Source: Companilactobacillus paralimentarius DSM 13238 = JCM 10415
Lineage (GTDB): Bacteria; Bacillota; Bacilli; Lactobacillales; Lactobacillaceae
Assembly: GCF_001434985.1 (NCBI RefSeq)
Contig: NZ_AZES01000026.1
Coordinates: 16,377-80,376, forward strand
DNA: 64,000 nucleotides
Direction: 5' to 3'
Both the position numbers and the translations under genes were made by a program. This document shows, one piece after another, positions 37,167-46,734 of the stretch; position 1 is the first letter of the stretch, and every line of letters starts with the position of its first letter. The notes under the pieces are model-generated. The model made no database searches, was not told the DNA's origin, and was given only the letters and a program-made list of their open reading frames with translations.

Positions 37167-37727
37167 CTATGATTGCTTAACCATTTCAGCACCAATGCCA
37201 GCTTTATCACAAATAATGGCAATGACATACTCGATTGTCTCCGTATCATCCCAATCAGCTGACAAATCCAAATTAACTTCACGACCATCTTTTAACTTTA
37301 TTTCCAAATAATATGGTGTTGGCAAATTGAACATAATTTTTTTAGGTGCATAGAATGATCCACCCAAAATATTAGCAGGTGCATTCATTTCTCGACCCAC
37401 GATCACTCGCAAAGACTTAACATCAACAAATTTAAAACTCATTTTATCTTCGCTAAAAGGCATCAATACTGATTGAAATTTGACACCGAAGTTTTGATAA
37501 TCGTAACATCTAATACCATCATCGGTAACTTCCCAATAGCCATAAAAATCTGATAAAGTTTTGGCAAAAATAAGCGCAGTTATAACAAGAAAAGTTACTC
37601 CTAAAATTACCGCCAATAATATTTGATGCGTAAATACTGTTATCACTAAACCAACTAATATACCAACTACCCAACTCACGATCATTGGCACGTAGTTAAT
37701 CTTGCGACCAAATTCAATACTATCCAT
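37167..37727 (-). CDS. uncharacterised membrane protein with a PH-like C-terminal domain
   Basis: A 186-residue protein I do not recognise as a named family. Two transmembrane helices (about residues 13-32 and 36-56) are followed by a soluble beta-rich region (62-160) starting GYWEVTDDGIRCYDY, with a pattern of short strands like the bacterial PH-like domains of small membrane proteins. A short C-terminal helix follows. No catalytic motif is seen. It stands alone between repeat copy A and ppsA. Weak AGAGAGAA sequence precedes the ATG. Confidence 0.7.
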   Translation of the reverse strand: MDSIEFGRKINYVPMIVSWVVGILVGLVITVFTHQILLAVILGVTFLVITALIFAKTLSDFYGYWEVTDDGIRCYDYQNFGVKFQSVLMPFSEDKMSFKFVDVKSLRVIVGREMNAPANILGGSFYAPKKIMFNLPTPYYLEIKLKDGREVNLDLSADWDDTETIEYVIAIICDKAGIGAEMVKQS

Positions 37728-37845
37728 TCTAATTCTCTCTTCTTCTCTATACTCTAATAAACAATTCTATACTTTTCACATTCACAAAGACAATAAAAAA
37801 TAAGACCACATATTGTATGCAGTCTTATCAACATAATTCAATTAA

Positions 37846-40242
37846 TTATTTCCAATCATAATCTGTCGGATCATTTAGTCCCCTCCCAGTGGCTTTATTC
37901 AACATAATTCTTTGTTCAAAGCGAGCTACATTACGTTTCGTTTCCTTAACCATATCTGGATTGACTGAAACATAATCAATGCCGCATTTAATTAAGAAGT
38001 TAGTGAAGTCTGGATACTCTGATGGTGCTTGACCACAAATACCAACAGTCTTGCCATCTTTATGAGCTACTTTGATCAAGTGGTTGATAGCACGTTTAAC
38101 AGCTAGATTACGCTCATCGAACAAACTAGCCACTGTATCATTATTACGATCACAGCCAAGAATCAACATTGCTAAATCGTTTGATCCGATTGAGTAACCA
38201 TCAACATACTTGTTAAACTGATCGGCTAAAATAATATTTGTTGGGATTTCAGCCATCATATATACATGGAAGTCGACACTACGTACAAGGCCTTCACCAC
38301 GCATAATATCAGTAACCTTTTGAGCTTCATCAACAGTTCTAACGAATGGGATCATAACATTCAAGTTCTTTAAACCAAATTCGTTACGTACTTTCTTAAC
38401 AGCAGCCAATTCGAGTTTAAAGGCTTCGATATATTTAGGGTCATAGTAACGTGAAGCACCACGCCAACCTAGTAAATCAGCTGGTTCATGTGGTTCATAT
38501 TTGTCGCCACCCTTTAAGTTACGATACTCACTAGACTTGAAGTCTGAGAAACGTAATACCATTGGACGAGGAGCCATAGCACGAGCAACTTTAGCAATTC
38601 CATCAGCTAACATATCAACAACTTTTTCTGGATGTCCTTGTTCAATCAAATATAGTGGATGTTCATGAATAAAGGTTGTCCACAAGAACTCTTCACGCAT
38701 CAAGCCAATTCCGTCAGCTGGTAATGTTGAATATTTATCGGCTAAATCAGGATCACCAAGATTCATCATTACTCCAGTTGCTGTAGGTGCAAATGTTTCA
38801 GCTGCAACTACTTGACCGCCAGCTTGAGTTGGTTCTGGTTTCTTAAGCAGGCTCTCAACTTTACCTATGTAGACAATACCATTTGTAGCATCAACTGTAA
38901 CAACATCGCCCGTCTTCAAAGCATCAGTTGCAGCAACGTTCATACTCTTGGTACCAACGATACATGGAATTTGCATTTCACGGGAAACGATAGCAGCATG
39001 ACAAGTCATCCCACCATTATTAGTTACAATGGCAGCGGCTTTCTTCATAGCAGGAACCCAATCAGGCGATGTCATCAAAGTAACAAGGATTTCGCCTTCT
39101 TTGAATTGGTCAATATCTTTAGGATCATCAATAACATGTACAACACCACTAGCTAAACCGGGACTAGCTGGCAATCCACGAACTGCAACTTTAGCATCTG
39201 CTTCTGCAACCACGTTATCATCTCCACCGTTAGCTTTATTCTTCTTACGTTGTGACCAAACAGTCTCTGGACGAACTTGAACGATCCACAATTTATTAGT
39301 ATTGCTATCAAGAGCATATTCCATATCCATATAACAGCCATAGTGACGCTCAATCTCTTTAGCATATCCGGCTAATTCAATAACTTGGCTGTCAGTCAAG
39401 ACTGGTTGACCTTGTAATTCTTCAGGTACTTCTTGTTCTTTAGTACCACCAGTTGAATCTCTAATTAATTCAATTGGTTGTTTAATAATATTCTTTTCAA
39501 CAATCTTCATTGATTGCTTGTCTACAACAAAATGATCAGGCGTTACTTTTCCTAAAACAATATATTCACCTAAACCATAGATAGCATCAATCACAATCTT
39601 AGACTCATCACCATTAGCGACGTTAACCGAGAACATGATTCCTGATGCTTTAGAGAAAACCATCATCTGAATAGCAGCTGACAAAGCAACTTTTTCATGT
39701 GGAAAATGTTGCTTGTGTCTGTAGTACGTTGCACGATCAGTAAAGAGTGATGAATAACATTGTTGTACACGGTTAACGACATCATCGGCTCCTCTAATAT
39801 TTAGATAAGACTCTTGTTGGCCAGCAAATGAGGCATTAGGCAAATCTTCAGCTGTAGCAGACGATCTAATCGCTACGAATGGATCAGTCTGTCCCATCTT
39901 GTCAGAGAGATCGGCATATGCTTTCTTAATATCATCAGCCAAATCAATTGGCATCGTTGCTCCAACGATCAAATTTCGAATTTCTTCACATGTCTTATGA
40001 AGTTCATCGGAATTCTCGTAGTCACTTATACTTTCCAACAATGCATTAACCTTATCGTTCAATCCAGTTTGATGCATGAAGTATTGATATGCGCGTGCGG
40101 TCGTTGCAAAACCATATGGTACCGGTACGTCCATTGAGGAAGTCATTTCTCCCAAAGAAGAAGACTTTCCACCAACTAAATTAACATCCTTGCGATGCAA
40201 TTCATCAAACCATAAAACATTCGCAGTATCTCGACTACTCAT
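37846..40242 (-). CDS. ppsA: phosphoenolpyruvate synthase
   Basis: A 798-residue enzyme making PEP, AMP and phosphate from pyruvate and ATP, used for gluconeogenic growth. The N-terminal ATP-grasp domain has NLVGGKSSSLGEM and AIRSSATAEDLPNASFAGQQESYLN. The swivelling domain carries the phosphorylated His in NNGGMTCHAAIVSR (about residue 411), and the PEP-binding barrel ends with CGQAPSEYPDF. Length is typical. It is monocistronic with its own promoter at about 40330-40359. The gene is present only in some lactobacilli. Confidence 0.96.
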   Translation of the reverse strand: MSSRDTANVLWFDELHRKDVNLVGGKSSSLGEMTSSMDVPVPYGFATTARAYQYFMHQTGLNDKVNALLESISDYENSDELHKTCEEIRNLIVGATMPIDLADDIKKAYADLSDKMGQTDPFVAIRSSATAEDLPNASFAGQQESYLNIRGADDVVNRVQQCYSSLFTDRATYYRHKQHFPHEKVALSAAIQMMVFSKASGIMFSVNVANGDESKIVIDAIYGLGEYIVLGKVTPDHFVVDKQSMKIVEKNIIKQPIELIRDSTGGTKEQEVPEELQGQPVLTDSQVIELAGYAKEIERHYGCYMDMEYALDSNTNKLWIVQVRPETVWSQRKKNKANGGDDNVVAEADAKVAVRGLPASPGLASGVVHVIDDPKDIDQFKEGEILVTLMTSPDWVPAMKKAAAIVTNNGGMTCHAAIVSREMQIPCIVGTKSMNVAATDALKTGDVVTVDATNGIVYIGKVESLLKKPEPTQAGGQVVAAETFAPTATGVMMNLGDPDLADKYSTLPADGIGLMREEFLWTTFIHEHPLYLIEQGHPEKVVDMLADGIAKVARAMAPRPMVLRFSDFKSSEYRNLKGGDKYEPHEPADLLGWRGASRYYDPKYIEAFKLELAAVKKVRNEFGLKNLNVMIPFVRTVDEAQKVTDIMRGEGLVRSVDFHVYMMAEIPTNIILADQFNKYVDGYSIGSNDLAMLILGCDRNNDTVASLFDERNLAVKRAINHLIKVAHKDGKTVGICGQAPSEYPDFTNFLIKCGIDYVSVNPDMVKETKRNVARFEQRIMLNKATGRGLNDPTDYDWK

Positions 40243-40329
40243 GATAATATTGCCTCCTTATATTTCCGATTTAATTCTATTCTATGCATAATTGAAATTG
40301 CTTTTTATAAGTAATTTCATTACGACCAC

Positions 40330-40359
40330 ATTATAGTTCATTTACTCACAAATAGTAAA
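40330..40359 (-). promoter_or_regulatory. probable ppsA promoter
   Basis: On the minus strand TTTACT (40359-40354), an 18-bp spacer and TATAAT (40335-40330) lie about 88 bases before the ppsA ATG, leaving a long leader. Confidence 0.5.
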
Positions 40360-40552
40360 CATGTTTAAACCATTTTTGGCTTAAAATATTAACCTAATTC
40401 CATTGACTTCTTGATAAATAAAACGGTATATTCATTGATATATACGGATTGTATAGTAAAATTAGTCAATTTTTATTAATCAATAATAATCATAATTTAT
40501 ATCATTTTTAAAAGTTCATTTCATCACAATATTGTCATATAAGTGCAAAAAA

Positions 40553-40582
40553 AAGAAGCATATCAGTTAAGATATGCTTCTT
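40553..40582 (-). terminator. terminator after groEL
   Basis: A 12-bp perfect stem AAGAAGCATATC/GATATGCTTCTT with a six-base loop, followed on the minus strand by eight T. Confidence 0.93.
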
Positions 40583-40610
40583 AAATTATCTTCATATATG
40601 AATCAAAAGA

Positions 40611-42251
<1,641 letters not shown>

Positions 42252-42300
42252 TCACACTCCATAATTAAATTCTTTTAGTTAAATTTTTTTAAGTTTAAAA

Positions 42301-42585
42301 TTAATCAATAACCGCCATGATATCTTTTTCATGAAGGATTAAATATTCATTGTCTTCATACTTAACTGTTGAGCCTGAGTATTTATCAAAAAGAACTTTA
42401 TCACCCTTTTTAACGTTCATAGGTAATTTCTTTCCATCTTCAGTAACTAAGCCTTCACCAACGGCAACAACATCGGCTGTTTGTGGCTTCTCCTTAGCGT
42501 TGTTTGCTAAAACAATGCCACCAACTGTCTTTTCTTCTTCTTTATCGACTGTTACAATGACTCTATCTCCAAGTGGTTTTAACAA
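42301..42585 (-). CDS. groES: co-chaperonin GroES
   Basis: A 94-residue cap of the chaperonin cage. [11 protein letters not shown] at the start, the mobile loop [18 protein letters not shown] and [15 protein letters not shown] are typical. The start codon is TTG at 42585-42583, seven to eight bases after GGAGGG; no ATG is available nearby. It is the first gene of groES-groEL. Confidence 0.98.
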   Translation of the reverse strand: MLKPLGDRVIVTVDKEEEKTVGGIVLANNAKEKPQTADVVAVGEGLVTEDGKKLPMNVKKGDKVLFDKYSGSTVKYEDNEYLILHEKDIMAVID

Positions 42586-42633
42586 TTTAAATCCCTCCGA
42601 TTATTATTTTTCTTAGTGTTTATTTTTATATCT

Positions 42634-42660
42634 TTAGCACTCGAACATCTCTTGTGCTAA
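42634..42660 (-). promoter_or_regulatory. CIRCE operator (HrcA site) of groES-groEL
   Basis: TTAGCACTC, nine bases, TTGTGCTAA on the plus strand: the standard CIRCE inverted repeat with two mismatched positions at the inner edge of one arm. It lies in the groES leader, right after the promoter TTGCAT/TAATAT. HrcA binding represses the operon until heat shock. Confidence 0.9.
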
Positions 42661-42671
42661 TCACAAGTTTT

Positions 42672-42699
42672 ATATTAACATTATATTGAAAACATGCAA
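42672..42699 (-). promoter_or_regulatory. groES-groEL promoter
   Basis: TTGCAT (42699-42694), 16 bp, TAATAT (42677-42672) on the minus strand, with the CIRCE element about 12 bases downstream, at or just after the transcription start. Confidence 0.65.
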
Positions 42700-42731
42700 G
42701 TATTTACCTTTAAAAAATGTAAGGAGTAATC

Positions 42732-43358
42732 ATGAATTTTCCCAAAAATCAATTCTTCACCCTGTTAACATATATCCTTTTGTTACTGCTGGGTAGTGTT
42801 CTAAACATGTTGTCAATCACTGGTTCAATCTATTTCGTTATTATCACATTAGGTGCCCTAATTGCCACTGGTCTTATGATGTATCTGGTAAAACTAAATG
42901 GCCCAAATGATTTCGAAGAAAAAAACGATTTGAATCATAATTTACAATGGATCATTTTAGGAACTATCGGTGCGATTGCCCTCCAATACGGAGTTGGCTT
43001 TATTGACCAATTAATTTTCCATACTAGTACCCATTCACAAAACACTATGCAATTGTTATTGATGGTCAAAGCTTATCCATACTACTTCTTGTACGTATTG
43101 ATCTGTGCGCCTATCATGGAAGAAATCGTCTTTAGACGCATCTTCTTCGCTAATATGATCAAGCCAACTAACATCTATATTGCTGCTATCATTTCAGCAT
43201 TGTTATTTGCCTTCATGCATCAAGATACCAGATTCATCGTTTATGTAGCCATGGGGCTTTGGTTCTCATTTGTTTATTACAAATCAAAAAACATTTATGC
43301 CAGTGCTGGTAGCCACATTCTGATGAATGCCATTGTTTTAACTTTAAGTATGCGTTAA
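42732..43358 (+). CDS. CPBP-family intramembrane metalloprotease
   Basis: A 208-residue protein with about six transmembrane helices. The CPBP/Abi glutamic-type protease motifs are present: APIMEEIVFRR (paired Glu and Arg, near residue 133), AFMHQ (His) and SHILMNAI. Family members process prenylated proteins or, in lactobacilli, often relate to bacteriocin self-immunity. AAGGAG precedes the ATG. It diverges from groES and has its own terminator; no bacteriocin gene is nearby. Confidence 0.92.
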   Translation: MNFPKNQFFTLLTYILLLLLGSVLNMLSITGSIYFVIITLGALIATGLMMYLVKLNGPNDFEEKNDLNHNLQWIILGTIGAIALQYGVGFIDQLIFHTSTHSQNTMQLLLMVKAYPYYFLYVLICAPIMEEIVFRRIFFANMIKPTNIYIAAIISALLFAFMHQDTRFIVYVAMGLWFSFVYYKSKNIYASAGSHILMNAIVLTLSMR

Positions 43359-43380
43359 TTAAATTATGAATATACTGAAA

Positions 43381-43408
43381 AAACAGCCCATCGATTGATA
43401 GGCTGTTT
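43381..43408. terminator. terminator between the CPBP and symporter genes
   Basis: AAACAGCC/GGCTGTTT with a smaller ATC/GAT helper stem and flanking A and T runs. It serves both converging genes. Confidence 0.8.
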
Positions 43409-43443
43409 CTTTGTGTTTAAATCATTTTTTACTACGCGGATTA

Positions 43444-44724
43444 TTATTCCCCACGCTTGTAGGATGCAACGTACTTTTCCCGTTTATCCTCATCAAATTC
43501 TTTTTCACTATTAGCGATAATAATTGTTGCCAGAGAGTTACCGACGACGTTAACGGCGGTACGTCCCATATCTACGAGACGGTCGATACCGGCAATGAAG
43601 GTCAAACCTTGCATTGGCACACCAATGGTTGATACCGTGGCTAAGAGTACAACAAACGATGCTCCAGGTACCCCGGCCATCCCCTTAGATGTTAACATCA
43701 ATACGACCACAAGGGTAATTTGTTGTCCTAAACTTAAGTGAATATTATAGGCTTGTGCTAAAAATAGTGCAGCTAATGATTGATAGATAGCTGAGCCATC
43801 CAAATTAAAAGTATATCCAGTTGGAATAACGAAACTGACAATACCTTTAGAGGCACCATACTTTTGCATCTTTTCCATCATTTTAGGAAGAGCTGCTTCT
43901 GAACTGGCAGTTGTAAAAGCTAAAGTTACTTCATTTTCAATAATTCTGAATAATTCATAGAAACGAACATGGAACAAATGTCCAACTCCAGCCATAACGA
44001 CAAAGACGAAAAATGCCATGGTTGCATAAGCAATCAGAATGAACAATGCCAATGGTTTCAAAGAGTTAAAGCCCATTTCACCAACAGTAACACCGATCAA
44101 AGCACAAACACCAATAGGAGCTAAACGCATAACCCAGTTAGTAACTTTGAACATAACGTTGGCAACAGCATTTAAAGTATCAGTAATAATCTGACCTTGT
44201 TTGCCAATAGAAGCTGTTCCCAATCCGAATAGGACTGAGAAGAAGATGATTGGTAACATATCACCCTTACCTAATGATTCAAAAATATTGGTTGGGATAA
44301 TACTCATCAAGATTGACCAAATACCCGAATGTTTGGCAGTTTTGGCAGTAGCTGTGTATTGACTAATATCCGAACCTTTTAGACTATGTACATCGATAAA
44401 GGTACCGGGATGTGTAACATTAGCGACAATAATACCAATAATAATCGCTAATGTTGTCATTATTTCAAAATAAATTAAAGTCTTTAATCCAATTCGGCCT
44501 AACTTCTTAATATCACCCATATTGGCGATACCAACTGTTAAACAAGAGATAACAATCGGTAACACAATCATCTGAATCATTGAAATAAACATTGTACCAA
44601 TGTTCTGCATTACCTGAATAGCAGCTTTATTTTGATAAAAGACCTGACCAAGGATAATACCTAAAATCAAACCAATAATAATTTGCCAGCCTAAACTTAC
44701 TCGAAAAAATCGTCGTTTTTGCAC
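43444..44724 (-). CDS. dicarboxylate/amino acid:cation symporter (DAACS family)
   Basis: A 426-residue secondary transporter of the GltP/GltT class, importing glutamate, aspartate or C4-dicarboxylates with protons or sodium. About eight helices plus re-entrant loops are seen, with the diagnostic serine-rich ASSEAALPKMMEKM, the NLDGSAIYQ motif and GVPGASFVVLLATV. The start codon is GTG at 44724 after AAAGGGGA. A perfect cre site sits about 65 bases upstream, so CcpA control is likely. The specific substrate is unresolved. Confidence 0.93.
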   Translation of the reverse strand: MQKRRFFRVSLGWQIIIGLILGIILGQVFYQNKAAIQVMQNIGTMFISMIQMIVLPIVISCLTVGIANMGDIKKLGRIGLKTLIYFEIMTTLAIIIGIIVANVTHPGTFIDVHSLKGSDISQYTATAKTAKHSGIWSILMSIIPTNIFESLGKGDMLPIIFFSVLFGLGTASIGKQGQIITDTLNAVANVMFKVTNWVMRLAPIGVCALIGVTVGEMGFNSLKPLALFILIAYATMAFFVFVVMAGVGHLFHVRFYELFRIIENEVTLAFTTASSEAALPKMMEKMQKYGASKGIVSFVIPTGYTFNLDGSAIYQSLAALFLAQAYNIHLSLGQQITLVVVLMLTSKGMAGVPGASFVVLLATVSTIGVPMQGLTFIAGIDRLVDMGRTAVNVVGNSLATIIIANSEKEFDEDKREKYVASYKRGE

Positions 44725-44757
44725 TTTAAAGTCCCCTTTGAAATCAACATAGTTTTA

Positions 44758-44786
44758 ATTATAGAAGACTTTTTGTAAAAAATGAA
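44758..44786 (-). promoter_or_regulatory. probable symporter promoter
   Basis: A perfect TATAAT (44763-44758) with a weak TTCATT 17 bp upstream (44786-44781), immediately next to the cre site. It is about 35 bases before the GTG start. Confidence 0.55.
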
Positions 44787-44788
44787 AT

Positions 44789-44802
44789 TGATAACGGTTT
44801 CA
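44789..44802 (-). promoter_or_regulatory. cre (CcpA) site upstream of the symporter
   Basis: TGAAACCGTTATCA on the minus strand matches every defined position of the catabolite-responsive consensus TGWAANCGNTNWCA. It lies just upstream of the candidate -35 box, a position that can mean activation or repression. Confidence 0.8.
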
Positions 44803-44899
44803 AATTAAAATATTTTTCATTTAATTCATTTTCACGAACAATAATTAGTACAAACCACAAAATAGTTCTATTTTTGCTTAATTCAGCCAATAAAAAAAA

Positions 44900-44932
44900 C
44901 AGAACATACGGTTTTTTCAAATCGATATTCTG
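44900..44932 (-). terminator. terminator after manA
   Basis: CAGAATATCG pairs with CGTATGTTCTG (one G-T pair and one bulge) and is followed on the minus strand by eight T. It closes the rex-manA unit. Confidence 0.8.
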
Positions 44933-44959
44933 CATTTTTTTACGTTATTTAATATTTAT

Positions 44960-45928
44960 CTAATCTTCGCCTGATTCTGAAGCAATAATATCCAAATCGC
45001 CAGAAAGTGTCCATGAATCAACAGTTGCTGGAACAATTAAATGAATACCCTTGCTCAAATCATAGTCTTTTCCATCAACAGTAATCTTACCTTGACCATT
45101 AATTACAGAAATCAAAGTATACTTACCGATTTGATGATGTAATTCGACTGGTTCTTTAATTTCCCAGTGATAAACTGAGAAGAATGGTGATACAGGTGGT
45201 TGAACAAATGTTGTAAACTTGTTCTTACCCTCTTCTTTTGATTCAATGTTTAATTGTGGGTCTTTATGAGGAACTGTAATTGTATCCTCTGACTGCTTGA
45301 TGTGAAGGTCACGCTTCTTACCTGTAGACTTCTCAACACGGTCGTAGTCATACAAACGATATGTTGTATCACTACTTTGTTGTGTCTCTAGAGCCATAAT
45401 ACCCTTGTTCAAGGCGTGAACAGTACCACTTGGTACGTAGTAGAAGTCACCAGTTTTAACTGGAACTTTTCTCAATAGATGATCCCAGTCACCTGATTCA
45501 ATCATCTTATCAAGTTCAGCTTTATTTTTAGCATTGTGACCATAGATCAAGTATGAACCTGGTTCCGCATCAATAATGTACCAGCATTCTGTCTTACCTA
45601 ATTCATGCTCATGCTCTGCTGCATATTCGTTATCAGGGTGAACTTGAACAGATAGGCTAGCTTCAGCATCCAAAATCTTTGTTAAAAGTGGGAAAACTTT
45701 TCCCTTAGGATTGCCAAATAGTTCACCGTGATTTTTCCAAAGATCATCAACATATTGACCAGCAAATTCGCCATTTTCAACTTGTGATCTACCATGTGGA
45801 TGACCTGAAATAGCCCAGCATTCACCAATAGTGCCATCTGGAATATTGTAACCAAATTTAGTTTCTAGCTTTCTTCCACCCCAAATTTTTTCGTGGAATA
45901 CAGGCTTTAAGAACAATGGTTCACTCAT
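44960..45928 (-). CDS. manA: mannose-6-phosphate isomerase, class I
   Basis: A 322-residue zinc cupin that interconverts mannose-6-phosphate and fructose-6-phosphate. Zinc ligands are in SVQVHPDNEYA (Gln, His), the GKTECWYII Glu and the later VPSGTVHAL His. The length fits the short Gram-positive form. The frame begins five codons upstream at a TTG that overlaps the GGGGGAA ribosome-binding site, so the ATG at 45928 was chosen. It follows rex by about 20 bases. Confidence 0.95.
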   Translation of the reverse strand: MSEPLFLKPVFHEKIWGGRKLETKFGYNIPDGTIGECWAISGHPHGRSQVENGEFAGQYVDDLWKNHGELFGNPKGKVFPLLTKILDAEASLSVQVHPDNEYAAEHEHELGKTECWYIIDAEPGSYLIYGHNAKNKAELDKMIESGDWDHLLRKVPVKTGDFYYVPSGTVHALNKGIMALETQQSSDTTYRLYDYDRVEKSTGKKRDLHIKQSEDTITVPHKDPQLNIESKEEGKNKFTTFVQPPVSPFFSVYHWEIKEPVELHHQIGKYTLISVINGQGKITVDGKDYDLSKGIHLIVPATVDSWTLSGDLDIIASESGED

Positions 45929-45947
45929 AATACTTTCCCCCAAAAAA

Positions 45948-46598
45948 TTATTCTTGCTCTTCCTTCATTGACTTATCACGATCTAAGAAGAAAATCAAAG
46001 TCTGCAATTCATTAGCCAAATCAACATAATGAACGCGGATACTACTTGGAACGTTGATAATTACCGGTGTAAAGTTTAGAATTCCTCTAACTCCAGCATC
46101 AGACAATAAATCAGCTGTTGTTTGAGCTGCATTTGAAGAAACTGTCAAGATACAGACATCAATTTGTTGCAAATGAAGCTGTTCCTTCAATTCAGATATA
46201 TCATAAACAGGAACGCCACTCTTAACTGTACCGACAATTTCCTTATTAATATCAAAAGCTGCCGCAATTCGAACATTATTAGTCCGAGAAAAGTTATAAT
46301 TTAGTAAGGCGTTACCTAAATTACCTACACCGACTAAAGCTACGTTAGTACGCTTGTCTTGATTTAAGAGTTTTTTAAAGAAAGCTACTAAATCGTTTAC
46401 ATCGTAGCCATAACCGCGTTTTCCAAGTGCTCCTAGATATGAGAAGTCACGTCTTATTGTAGCACTATCTATCTTGACCCCTTCTGATAATTCTCCAGAA
46501 GAGATCTTTTTTGTACCTTCATCTTTTAAAAATTGAAAATACCGATAATAAATTGGTAAACGCTTTATTGTTGCGTTTGGAACTGTTGTTTTTGTCAT
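45948..46598 (-). CDS. rex: redox-sensing repressor Rex
   Basis: A 216-residue repressor sensing the NADH/NAD ratio. The N-terminal winged helix (IKRLPIYYRYFQFLKDEGTKKISSGELSE, SATIRRDFSYLG) binds operators, and the Rossmann domain with GVGNLGNALL (near residue 90) binds NADH. In lactobacilli Rex controls fermentative genes such as adhE and ldh. It diverges from the ABC-F gene, an adjacency that recalls the rex/ydiF region of Bacillus subtilis. Only half-site-like TTGTGAAT is seen in its own promoter region. Confidence 0.96.
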   Translation of the reverse strand: MTKTTVPNATIKRLPIYYRYFQFLKDEGTKKISSGELSEGVKIDSATIRRDFSYLGALGKRGYGYDVNDLVAFFKKLLNQDKRTNVALVGVGNLGNALLNYNFSRTNNVRIAAAFDINKEIVGTVKSGVPVYDISELKEQLHLQQIDVCILTVSSNAAQTTADLLSDAGVRGILNFTPVIINVPSSIRVHYVDLANELQTLIFFLDRDKSMKEEQE

Positions 46599-46734
46599 AA
46601 TTTACCACCATATGTGTGTCATTTCACTAACATTTATAGTAAATAAAAATCAACAAAAACGCAACACGTTAAACCTATAAAGACATAATTTATTAAATAA
46701 TGCTAAAATTGTGAATACATAAAGGAGTTTGAAA

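Larger units (their letters stand above)
40243..40610. other. 368-base intergenic region between ppsA and groEL
   Basis: AT-rich DNA with no gene. It holds the ppsA promoter and leader (about 85 bases from the -10 box to the ATG) and the groEL terminator at the right end. The part at 40360-40550 shows no recognisable signal apart from scattered AT-rich short palindromes. Confidence 0.7.

Noticed and set aside
36990..37172. 60-codon plus-strand open frame inside repeat copy A
   Set aside because: It covers the stems of the RNA-like element and has no Shine-Dalgarno sequence; copy B does not keep this frame.
40360..40550. Small RNA or short gene in the ppsA-groEL gap
   Set aside because: No open frame with a ribosome-binding site and no stable hairpin other than the groEL terminator was seen.
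46599..46734. Rex self-regulatory operator between rex and the ABC-F gene
   Set aside because: Only a half-site like TTGTGAAT is visible; the full inverted repeat TTGTGAANNNNNNTTCACAA is absent.
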